NCBI GenBank assembly: GCA_902490005.1
Contig: CABUCM010000073.1
Location: 1 to 6,416, forward strand
Reading direction: 5' to 3'
Origin: an uncultured Ruminiclostridium sp.
Lineage (GTDB): Bacteria > Bacillota > Clostridia > Oscillospirales > Acutalibacteraceae
DNA length: 6,416 bases
A model generated the notes under the pieces. That model was not told the DNA's origin. It did no database searches and saw only the letters and a program-made list of their open reading frames with translations. The translations under genes were made by a program, and so were the position numbers. Shown piece after piece: positions 1-5,143 of this stretch (its first letter is position 1; every line of letters starts with the position of its first letter).

Positions 1-135
1 ATATAAGTCATTTTGCGAACGCCTCTCTATAAAATAGATTGGCTGTGTTATACCGATATTATCCCTCACAAACCGAAAAAATGGGAGGAATTGTGCGGAT
101 TATCCTATTTCTGCTGAAAAAAGGAAACGTACCAA
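1..135. other. Left edge, no complete gene
   Basis: No complete gene is seen. Three short reading tracts reach into the window from the left or lie within it. Frame 2 stops at a TAG at 35-37 and frame 3 at a TAA at 30-32, and either could be the tail of an upstream gene. Frame 1 is open from 7 to the TGA at 115-117 (36 codons, ending LSYFC) but begins just after an in-frame TAA and has no good start codon. None can be called as a gene from the sequence alone. Confidence 0.4.
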
Positions 136-447
136 ATGAAGCAACTTAGACGGCTATCAAAGTTTCATTCGAGTGAATGGGGAAAGGATGAAAATAGGAT
201 GGAAAAAAACAGCGTGAGCTTAGGAATTTTGGACTATTTATCGTTCAAGGCTGGCTGTATGTATTTGTCTGATCTTCGCGATAGAAAAACGCTGCCGTTC
301 GTACAAAATGCAGTGGCACGCATAGACCCTAACCTGTTTAGCTTGGAGGAATGGAACGACGCGGTATACTACATCACTGGGGAGGACGTGGAATTCCCCA
401 CCTGTGAGCAGGCGGTACAGTATCTTCTGTCAGAAAAGGTATATTAA
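136..447 (+). CDS. Small hypothetical protein (103 aa, or 82 aa from an internal start)
   Basis: I do not recognise this family. The protein is small, soluble and acidic in its C-terminal half, with no signal peptide or membrane segment. Its most protein-like part begins near residue 24 (SVSLGILDYLSFKAGCMYLS) and continues through an LEEWNDAVYYITGED segment. Two starts are possible. ATG 136 has AAGGAAA at 121-127. ATG 199 (82 aa) has GGGGAAAGG at 179-187 and starts right before the well-ordered part, so the shorter form may be the true one. The gene is followed about 100 bp later by two strong hairpins, so it is transcribed apart from the thioredoxin operon. The reading frame stays open after its TAA up to a TGA near 559, which may mean a once longer protein or may be chance. 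Confidence 0.55.
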   Translation: MKQLRRLSKFHSSEWGKDENRMEKNSVSLGILDYLSFKAGCMYLSDLRDRKTLPFVQNAVARIDPNLFSLEEWNDAVYYITGEDVEFPTCEQAVQYLLSEKVY

Positions 448-546
448 AAAAGGATATCCGGTCATATCCCAAAAGAGCTATGTCTTGATGATACCCTCTA
501 TACAGCAGATACTGCCGCCGCATATACAAATACATATTCGATTCAG

Positions 547-592
547 AAAAGCCGCCGGGCTTGAGTGTAAAGGCTCAGGACAGGCGGCTTTT
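547..592 (+). terminator. Rho-independent terminator after the small hypothetical gene
   Basis: AAAAGCCGCC (547-556) pairs perfectly with GGCGGCTTTT (583-592). The loop region contains a second stem, CTTGAG (560-565) with CTCAGG (574-579), including one G-U pair. The T-run at the 3' end suits termination of rightward transcription. The A-run on the left means the hairpin could also stop leftward transcription. Confidence 0.75.
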
Positions 593-600
593 CATTTACA

Positions 601-638
601 AAAAGGCTGATAACCGTTTGGTTGGTTCCCAGCCTTTT
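601..638. terminator. Second hairpin, probable terminator
   Basis: AAAAGGCTG (601-609) pairs with CAGCCTTTT (630-638) around a 20-nt loop, which itself can form AACC/GGTT (612-615 with 620-623). It sits only 8 bp after the first hairpin, so the two act as a tandem insulator between the small gene and the thioredoxin operon. T-runs occur on both strands. Confidence 0.5.
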
Positions 639-763
639 GAGTTTCTGCTTTTTTGCAAAAACGGAAAAATTAATGGGGAAAATTATGCGGAATAAAAAGC
701 AGAGATGCCAATGAGGATAATCCATCTCAAAAAATAACCCTATCAGTATTTAATCGGCAGCGT

Positions 764-778
764 TCTGATATCATCAGA
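764..778. promoter_or_regulatory. Upstream palindrome TCTGAT-ATC-ATCAGA
   Basis: This is a perfect 6-bp inverted repeat with a 3-bp spacer. It has the same T-N-TGAT N3 ATCA-N-A plan as the palindrome at 805-819. The two centres (771 and 812) are 41 bp apart, close to four helical turns, so proteins bound at both would lie on roughly the same face of the DNA. This suggests a second, weaker or cooperative site for the same regulator. Binding is inferred. Confidence 0.45.
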
Positions 779-804
779 GCCGCTGTGCTTCCGACTGTTT
801 CTTT

Positions 805-819
805 TGTGATAAGATCACA
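805..819. promoter_or_regulatory. CRP-like operator TGTGAT-AAG-ATCACA
   Basis: This is a perfect 15-bp palindrome flanked by T- and A-rich sequence. The half-site TGTGA/TCACA is that of the Crp branch of the Crp/Fnr family. The separation here is 5 bp rather than the 6 bp of the E. coli CRP site, so the match is not canonical. Its centre lies about 41 bp upstream of the predicted transcription start, where a class II activator sits. The regulator gene at 3251-3910 is the natural candidate to bind it. Confidence 0.55.
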
Positions 820-840
820 GAAAAAACTGAAAATTCGGTG

Positions 841-846
841 TATATT
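841..846 (+). promoter_or_regulatory. Probable -10 box of the thioredoxin operon
   Basis: TATATT matches the -10 consensus at 5 of 6 positions. The hexamer 17 bp upstream (818-823, CAGAAA region) is a poor -35, and the palindrome 805-819 overlaps that zone. That is the usual look of a promoter that needs an activator. The predicted start is near 853, giving a short leader before the ribosome binding site AAGGAGGA at 866-873. Confidence 0.45.
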
Positions 847-880
847 AAAACCATAATTAAAAAACAAGGAGGACAAAACA

Positions 881-1186
881 ATGCCTGCCATCCAGATTAC
901 AAAGGAAAACTTTGCTTCCGAGGTAATGGGCTCCTCAAAAGCCGTCCTGCTGGATTTTTGGGCGGATTGGTGCGGCCCCTGCCGCATGGTAAGCCCTATC
1001 GTGGATGAGATTTCGGATGAGCGTAACGACATTAAGGTCGGCAAGATCAATGTGGACCAACAGCCGGAGCTTGCGGCACAGTTCGGGGTTATGGGCATCC
1101 CGACGCTGGCGGTAATGAAAGGCGGAAAAGTTGTCAACAGCTCGGTGGGCGTTCGTCCCAAAGAGCAGATTTTAGCCTTGCTGTAA
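881..1186 (+). CDS. trxA: Thioredoxin
   Basis: A 101-residue cytoplasmic thioredoxin, a dithiol-disulfide oxidoreductase. The full fold is present: the buried acid D25, active site WCGPC with C31 and C34, and the cis-proline loop MGIPT with P74. The length is normal for the family with a slightly short C-terminus, and there is no signal peptide. The start is fixed by AAGGAGGA at 866-873, 7 bp before ATG. It is the first gene of an operon: a rhodanese follows after 12 bp and a CoADR-rhodanese follows directly after that. This context suggests a dedicated role in reducing persulfides or disulfides made by its neighbours rather than the housekeeping role alone, which is inference. A thioredoxin reductase gene is not in the window, so its electron donor is not shown here. 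Confidence 0.95.
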   Translation: MPAIQITKENFASEVMGSSKAVLLDFWADWCGPCRMVSPIVDEISDERNDIKVGKINVDQQPELAAQFGVMGIPTLAVMKGGKVVNSSVGVRPKEQILALL

Positions 1187-1198
1187 GGAGGGGATAAA

Positions 1199-1519
1199 AT
1201 GGGATTATTTACTTTTCTTCGTTCTCCCGATATCAATGAGGGCGTAAACAATTTCAACTCAACACAGGGCGCCGTCCTTTTGGATGTGCGAACCCCGGAA
1301 GAATTCAAAGAGGGGCACATTCCCGGCAGTAAAAATGTGCCGTTACAAACAATCGAAAGAGTGGCAAATATCATAGAGGATAAAAACACGCCGATTTTTG
1401 TTCATTGCCTAAGCGGCGGCAGAAGCGGACAAGCCGCTTCCATTCTTGAAAAAATGGGTTATAATAATGTTATCAACATAGGCGGAATTTCCGCCTACCG
1501 CGGAAAGGTGGAACGGTAA
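1199..1519 (+). CDS. Single-domain rhodanese-like sulfurtransferase
   Basis: A 106-residue stand-alone rhodanese domain, a small cytoplasmic protein that carries sulfane sulfur on a catalytic cysteine. Visible family marks are the LLDVRTPEEF segment (27-36), GHIPGSKNVP (39-48) and the active-site loop HCLSGGRS with C70 and R75. The cysteine is intact, so the protein should be active. The start is set by a strong AAGGAGGGG at 1185-1193, overlapping the thioredoxin stop codon. Its own TAA directly abuts the next gene's ATG, so translation of the two is probably coupled. Likely donors or acceptors are thiosulfate, polysulfide, glutathione- or CoA-persulfide and thioredoxin. The actual substrate cannot be read from the sequence. 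GlpE and PspE type proteins are the closest well-known comparisons by architecture. Confidence 0.92.
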   Translation: MGLFTFLRSPDINEGVNNFNSTQGAVLLDVRTPEEFKEGHIPGSKNVPLQTIERVANIIEDKNTPIFVHCLSGGRSGQAASILEKMGYNNVINIGGISAYRGKVER

Positions 1520-3211
1520 ATGAAGGTTGTAATTGTTGGCGGCGTGGCAGGAGGCGCTACCGCCGCGGCAAGAATACGCAGGCTTGACGAAAAAGCCGAA
1601 ATTAAGGTGTTTGAGAAATCGGGATATATTTCCTATGCCAACTGTGGGCTCCCTTATTATATCGGCGGCATGATACAGGATAAAGAGGATTTAACCTTGC
1701 AAACACCCGAAAGCTTTTATTCCAGGTTCCGTGTGGAAATGAAGGTGCATCATGAAGTGATTTCCGTAAATCCCGACAGAAATACGGTCACGGTTAAAAA
1801 TCTTGAATCTGGCGGGGAGTTTGAGGAAAGCTACGATAAGCTTGTTCTTTCTCCGGGAGCGCGGCCCATGAAACCGAATTTTTCAGGTATGGACAGCGAG
1901 AAGATTTTTACCCTGCGCACTGTTGAAGACACGCTGAAAATAAAGGACTATGTCAATGAAAACCAGCCGGAATCCGCGGTTGTTGTGGGCGGTGGCTTTA
2001 TCGGCCTTGAAACAGCGGAAAACCTCCGTGAGCTCGGCCTGGATGTGACCCTTGTGGAAGCGGCTTCGCAGCTGATGGCGCCCTTTGACAGCGATATGGC
2101 GGCGTTTATTCACGCTGAAGTACGAAAGCACGGCATAAAGCTTTCGTTGGGAACAATGGTTGACGGCTTTGCCGAAAGGAATGGCGTTATAGAGGTCAGG
2201 CTGAAAGACGCCGGGCCTGTGGCCGCCGATATGGTGATTCTTGCAATCGGCGTTGCGCCGGATACCGCCCTCGCTGAAAAGGCGGACATTGAGCTTGGCG
2301 TTAAAAAGAGTATCGTTGTCAATGACCGCATGGAAACATCCATCCCCGGCATTTACGCGGTGGGGGACGCGGTGCAGATTAAGCACTATATTACGGGAAA
2401 GGACACGCTGATTTCCCTTGCCGGCCCCGCGAATAAGCAGGGGCGGATTGCCGCCGACAACATTTGCGGAGGCAACAGCCGCTATACCGGAGGACAGGGA
2501 AGCTCCATCATTAAGATCTTTGATTTAACCGCCGCTTCCACCGGTATCAACGAGCGCACCGCAAAAGAGCTTGGAATCCAGACAGACAAGGTTATTTTGT
2601 CGCCTATGAGCCACGCGGGATATTATCCCGGCGGTAAGATGATGACAATGAAGGTGCTTTTTGAAAAGGGAAGCTGCCGCCTGCTGGGCGCCCAGATCGT
2701 CGGCTTTGAAGGCGTTGATAAACGGATAGACGTACTGGCTGCCGCCATTAGAGCCGGTATGAAAGGAACCGATTTAGCCGAACTGGACCTTGCCTATGCT
2801 CCGCCGTATTCCTCGGCGAAGGATCCTGTGAATATGGCTGGCTTTATGATTGAAAATATTGCAAACGGCGTGGTAAAGCAGTGGTATTATGAAGACGCCA
2901 TTAGGCTTCCCCGGGACGGAAGCGTAACGCTGCTGGATACCCGCACCGCCGCTGAATATGGCAACGGGCATATTGACGGATTTACAAATATCCCCGTGGA
3001 TGACCTGCGCCAGCGGCTGGATGAAATCCCAAAGGACAAACCGGTGTATGTGATCTGCCAAAGCGGGCTGCGCAGTTATATCGCCGTCCGCATCCTTATG
3101 GGAAACGGCTACGATGCCTATAACTTCGCCGGAGGCTTCCGGTTTTACGACGCGGTCAAAAACGACCGTGCCTTAGCGGAAAAATCGACTCTCTGCGGTA
3201 TGGATAGCTAA
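1520..3211 (+). CDS. cdr: CoA-disulfide/persulfide reductase with C-terminal rhodanese domain
   Basis: A 563-residue flavoprotein of the CoADR-Rhd (NADH-dependent persulfide reductase) type, normal in length. Order of parts: N-terminal FAD site GGVAGG (7-12); single redox cysteine C42 in YANCGLPYY, the mark of CoA-disulfide reductases; NAD(P)H site GGGFIGLE (157-164); second FAD motif around AVGDA with D283; the CoADR dimer-domain motif YAPPYSSAKDP (426-436); and a rhodanese domain from about 455 with active loop CQSGLRS, C513 intact. Family members reduce CoA disulfide, CoA-persulfide or polysulfide with NAD(P)H. The rhodanese domain is thought to hand sulfur to the flavin site. Start ATG 1520 directly follows the previous stop, with GGAAAGGTGG at 1502-1511. 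An extra cysteine, C559, lies in the short tail. The preferred substrate and the NADH/NADPH choice are not decided by the sequence. Confidence 0.94.
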   Translation: MKVVIVGGVAGGATAAARIRRLDEKAEIKVFEKSGYISYANCGLPYYIGGMIQDKEDLTLQTPESFYSRFRVEMKVHHEVISVNPDRNTVTVKNLESGGEFEESYDKLVLSPGARPMKPNFSGMDSEKIFTLRTVEDTLKIKDYVNENQPESAVVVGGGFIGLETAENLRELGLDVTLVEAASQLMAPFDSDMAAFIHAEVRKHGIKLSLGTMVDGFAERNGVIEVRLKDAGPVAADMVILAIGVAPDTALAEKADIELGVKKSIVVNDRMETSIPGIYAVGDAVQIKHYITGKDTLISLAGPANKQGRIAADNICGGNSRYTGGQGSSIIKIFDLTAASTGINERTAKELGIQTDKVILSPMSHAGYYPGGKMMTMKVLFEKGSCRLLGAQIVGFEGVDKRIDVLAAAIRAGMKGTDLAELDLAYAPPYSSAKDPVNMAGFMIENIANGVVKQWYYEDAIRLPRDGSVTLLDTRTAAEYGNGHIDGFTNIPVDDLRQRLDEIPKDKPVYVICQSGLRSYIAVRILMGNGYDAYNFAGGFRFYDAVKNDRALAEKSTLCGMDS

Positions 3212-3215
3212 AAAT

Positions 3216-3246
3216 AAGCCGGCTGCATTTGCTTTGCAGCCGGCTT
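3216..3246. terminator. Bidirectional terminator between convergent genes
   Basis: A 12-bp perfect stem pairs AAGCCGGCTGCA (3216-3227) with TGCAGCCGGCTT (3235-3246) around a 7-nt loop. It fills the 39-bp gap between the CoADR-rhodanese stop and the regulator stop. Rightward it ends in TTT. Leftward it ends in a longer T-run (TTATTTTT), so it should serve both convergent genes and work better for the regulator transcript. Confidence 0.85.
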
Positions 3247-3250
3247 TCAG

Positions 3251-3910
3251 CTATTTTTGGGTCAGGCTTTCCAGCTTTTCCATATCGGTAAGCTCCACTG
3301 TGCCCCGGGACAGCTTTACCATACCTTCAGCGGAAAAATATTTGAGCATTCGTGTTACCACTTCTCTTGGATTTCCCAAATGGTTGCCGATAATCTCGTG
3401 TGTTATATGCAAAATGTTCGTTCCCTCAATACTTGCTTCATTCAAGAGAAAATCTGCAAGACGCTTGTCAAAGCTTTTCCACATGATCTGGTCGATCAGC
3501 CACATAACATCAGAAAAACGGCTGGCCATAATCTCGTTTGTATAATTGGCAAGGGGAGCGGACACTTCCATGACGCTTTTATATATTTCAGATGGAATAA
3601 CGACGACTTCCGTATCCTTTTCAGCCTTTATGGCCATGTCAAACTGAATACTGTTCATCATGCAGGAAGCGGAAAACAGGCAGATATCACGCTCAAACAA
3701 GCGGTACAGCGTAACCTCTCTGCCATCCGCCGAAACGGTATAAGCGCGGATCTGGCCGGAGCATACTAAAATAAGGCCGGTACAGCCAGCCGATCCATGA
3801 TGCATTATTTCGCCTTTGCGAAAAGCGCGGTTCACAGAGGCGGAGGAAAGGGTCTCCCTTTGTCTATCATCAAGCTTATTCCAAACGGGTAGAAAATCCA
3901 AAAAATCCAT
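3251..3910 (-). CDS. Crp/Fnr-family transcriptional regulator with four cysteines
   Basis: A 219-residue regulator with an N-terminal cyclic-nucleotide-binding-like sensor fold (about 10-125), a long dimer helix (about 125-150) and a C-terminal winged helix-turn-helix (about 150-208). In the recognition helix, NPREVVTRMLKYF, residues R182, E183 and R187 line up with R180, E181 and R185 of E. coli CRP, which read TGTGA. Cysteines are at 43, 50, 77 and 83; C77 and C83 lie in DICLFSASC. There is no Fnr-type N-terminal cysteine cluster, so a 4Fe-4S oxygen sensor of that kind is unlikely. Thiol or persulfide sensing is a hypothesis. The start is supported by AAGGGAGA (complement of 3919-3926), 8 bp before ATG. 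The gene is convergent with the sulfur operon and divergent from DUF134-NifX, and is the likely activator of the thioredoxin operon. Confidence 0.92.
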   Translation of the reverse strand: MDFLDFLPVWNKLDDRQRETLSSASVNRAFRKGEIMHHGSAGCTGLILVCSGQIRAYTVSADGREVTLYRLFERDICLFSASCMMNSIQFDMAIKAEKDTEVVVIPSEIYKSVMEVSAPLANYTNEIMASRFSDVMWLIDQIMWKSFDKRLADFLLNEASIEGTNILHITHEIIGNHLGNPREVVTRMLKYFSAEGMVKLSRGTVELTDMEKLESLTQK

Positions 3911-3936
3911 AAGCCATATCTCCCTTGAATGGTATC

Positions 3937-3966
3937 AGTATAGCATGATTATCGGGCATATGTCAA
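3937..3966 (-). promoter_or_regulatory. Promoter of the Crp-family regulator
   Basis: On the minus strand, TTGACA (complement of 3961-3966, a perfect -35) is followed after 18 bp by TATACT (complement of 3937-3942, 5 of 6 matches to the -10). The predicted start is near 3930, a 20-nt leader before ATG 3910. The -35 lies inside the left arm of the long palindrome. Confidence 0.7.
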
Positions 3967-3990
3967 TAAAGTTATTGACATATGCCCGAT
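3951..3990. repeat. Perfect 19-bp inverted repeat in the divergent promoter region
   Basis: ATCGGGCATATGTCAATAA (3951-3969) and its exact reverse complement (3972-3990) are separated by AG. T3950/A3991 add one more pair. After a 4-nt offset on the left, AGCAT/ATGCT also match, and TATCAG (3933-3938) mirrors CTGATA (3994-3999). It carries the -35 boxes of both divergent promoters, so it is read as an operator controlling both directions rather than a terminator. Neither side has a U-run placed for termination. The binding protein is unknown. The adjacent DUF134 protein and the Crp-family regulator are the candidates. Confidence 0.85.
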
Positions 3991-4003
3991 ATGCTGATAG
4001 GAT
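3975..4003 (+). promoter_or_regulatory. Promoter of the DUF134-NifX gene
   Basis: TTGACA (3975-3980, perfect -35) is followed after 17 bp by TAGGAT (3998-4003, 4 of 6 matches to the -10). The predicted start is near 4010, 20 bp before the TTG start codon. This rules against the in-frame ATG at 3982, which would lie upstream of the transcript. The two -35 boxes are only 8 bp apart back to back, so the two promoters probably exclude each other. Confidence 0.65.
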
Positions 4004-4029
4004 ATTCAATAGAGAAAGAGGTGATCGCG

Positions 4030-4806
4030 TTGCCCAGGCCGACAAAATGCCGCAGGGTCTGTCGTTTTCCAGAAACACTTGAGTTCTGCCCGCAAAATGC
4101 CGAGAAAAGAGAGCAGGTTGTTTTGACTGTGGATGAGTTTGAGGTGATTAGGCTTATTGATAAAGAGAGACTGTCTCAAGAGGAGTGCAGCAAACGGCTG
4201 GGGGTTGCAAGGACAACCGCGCAAAAAATTTACGAAACCGCCAGAAGAAAGCTTGCCGATGTGCTTGTTGACGGCCTGCCTCTGAAGATAGAAGGCGGTG
4301 ATTACCGCCTGTGCGATGGATGGGATAGTTCTTGTCCACAACACGATTGCTGTAAAAAGCAAATTGTCCAAATCTATAAAAAAGAAAAAGGAGAAAATAT
4401 GATGAGAATTGCAGTAACTTATGAAAACGGAGAAATCTTTCAGCACTTTGGCCACACGGAACAGTTCAAGGTTTATGATGTAGAGAAAGATGAAATTGTA
4501 TCCAGCCAAGTTTTTGATACCAACGGCAGCGGACACGGCGCTCTGGCCGGCGTGCTGCAGGCGCTGAAGGTTGATATCCTTATTTGCGGCGGGATTGGCG
4601 GCGGCGCACAAAGGGCGCTGGCAGAAGCGGGCATTAAGCTTTACGGCGGTGCCAGCGGCGGCGCGGACGATGCGGTAAGGGCTTTGCTCGACGGTACTCT
4701 AAATTTTAATCCCAATGTGCACTGCAATCATCACGGGCACGGAGACGGGGAAGGACATGCCTGCGGCTCAAACGGCTGCGGCGAGCATCATTGCGGCAAC
4801 AACTGA
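4030..4806 (+). CDS. DUF134 DNA-binding domain fused to NifX/NifB-type cluster-binding domain
   Basis: A 258-residue two-domain protein. Residues 1-90 are DUF134: the usual RPTKCRRV opening, C7, C11 and C20, and a sigma-region-4-like helix-turn-helix at about 49-74 (SQEECSKRLGVARTTAQKIY). Residues 125-225 form a dinitrogenase Fe-Mo cofactor domain (MRIAVTYENG, HFGHTEQF, GGIGGGAQRALAEAGI). The last 30 residues hold 7 His and 4 Cys, a likely metal-binding tail. I chose TTG 4030 because AGGTGATC (4019-4026), nearly the full anti-Shine-Dalgarno complement, precedes it and DUF134 proteins begin at this point. ATG 3982 would add 16 residues unlike the family. An internal AAGGAG (4388-4393) before ATG 4399 or 4402 could also yield the NifX part alone. 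No nif gene is near, so a role in nitrogen fixation is not implied. Cluster binding or handling with DNA-linked control is inferred. Confidence 0.88.
   Translation: MPRPTKCRRVCRFPETLEFCPQNAEKREQVVLTVDEFEVIRLIDKERLSQEECSKRLGVARTTAQKIYETARRKLADVLVDGLPLKIEGGDYRLCDGWDSSCPQHDCCKKQIVQIYKKEKGENMMRIAVTYENGEIFQHFGHTEQFKVYDVEKDEIVSSQVFDTNGSGHGALAGVLQALKVDILICGGIGGGAQRALAEAGIKLYGGASGGADDAVRALLDGTLNFNPNVHCNHHGHGDGEGHACGSNGCGEHHCGNN
4388..4404 (+). promoter_or_regulatory. Internal ribosome binding site before the NifX-type domain
   Basis: AAGGAG at 4388-4393 lies 5 bp before ATG 4399 and 8 bp before ATG 4402, both in frame with the fusion and exactly at the domain boundary. It could direct translation of a separate 134-135-residue NifX-type protein with the metal-binding tail, in addition to the full fusion. 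Confidence 0.5.
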
Positions 4807-4973
4807 ACCCAGCTCTAAACGCAGAATAGGCCGCGATAGTATGAAAGATAAAGGGAGCGCCTATCTATTCTAATGAATGATAGACGCTGACTTCTCCCTC
4901 AATTGATTTTGCCGTATTTTTAAATTCATCCTAAAGCATTTGAATTAACGCCATTTATGTAATCATCCCCATA
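4807..4973. other. Intergenic stretch, possible gene remnant
   Basis: No intact gene is seen. A weak hairpin can form at 4856-4888 (AGCG...CTATC with GATAG...CGCT). On the minus strand, two adjoining frames between 4865 and 4970 read like the decayed end of a protein (GDDYINGVNSNALG, then after a frame change DEFKNTAKSIEGEVSVYHSLE and a stop). The evidence for a real remnant is weak and I cannot name a family. Confidence 0.3.
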
Positions 4974-5017
4974 AGAATAAAGCACGCCGGATTGCTCTAT
5001 CCGGCGTGCTTTATTCT
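4974..5017. terminator. Strong terminator hairpin with 19-bp perfect stem
   Basis: AGAATAAAGCACGCCGGAT (4974-4992) pairs exactly with its reverse complement at 4999-5017 around the loop TGCTCT. The GC core is flanked by A-rich left and T-rich right arms, so it works in both directions. It closes the DUF134-NifX transcript, although 167 bp after its stop codon, and insulates the LacI-family gene. Confidence 0.85.
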
Positions 5018-5104
5018 ATTTTCAGCGCTTAAAATATCCCTCGATTTCCTGCTTTCGGACCATTTGAGTTAAAAAATAACCTAGATTTTTGCCGGAGAGA
5101 GCGC

Positions 5105-5133
5105 TTGATTTTTTGCCAGACCTGTGATATCTT
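5105..5133 (+). promoter_or_regulatory. Probable promoter of the LacI-family regulator
   Basis: TTGATT (5105-5110, 4 of 6 matches) is followed after 17 bp by TATCTT (5128-5133, 4 of 6). The predicted start is near 5140, giving a leader of about 90 nt before ATG 5233. Confidence 0.5.
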
Positions 5134-5143
5134 AATAAAAAAA

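Noticed and set aside
404..610. Open frame of 68 codons overlapping the end of the small hypothetical gene
   Set aside because: It runs straight through the terminator hairpin 547-592, lacks a convincing ribosome binding site and has a low-complexity translation.
727..1389. Open frame of 220 codons on the minus strand across the thioredoxin and rhodanese genes
   Set aside because: It lies opposite two clear genes in the codon-shadow frame, has no ribosome binding site and shows no family motif.
1883..2386. Open frame of 167 codons on the minus strand inside the CoADR-rhodanese gene
   Set aside because: It is fully inside a well-supported gene, rich in residues typical of shadow frames and without any recognisable motif.
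3257..3769. Open frame of 170 codons on the plus strand opposite the Crp-family regulator
   Set aside because: The minus-strand gene has intact domains and a good start. The plus-strand frame overlaps the terminator region and has no family resemblance.
3951..3990. Reading the long palindrome as a terminator or a mobile-element end
   Set aside because: It lies between divergent genes, contains both -35 boxes, has no U-run placed for termination, and no transposase or target duplication is seen.
3982..4029. ATG 3982 as the start of the DUF134-NifX gene
   Set aside because: It lies inside the palindrome and upstream of the predicted transcription start, has no ribosome binding site and adds residues not typical of DUF134 proteins.
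4823..4871. Hairpin AGAATAG...CTATTCT as a structured RNA
   Set aside because: The stem is short with a large loop and interruptions, and no known RNA motif was recognised.
5123..5128. TGTGAT half-site in the LacI-family promoter
   Set aside because: There is no matching ATCACA partner nearby. It overlaps the predicted -10 and is probably chance.
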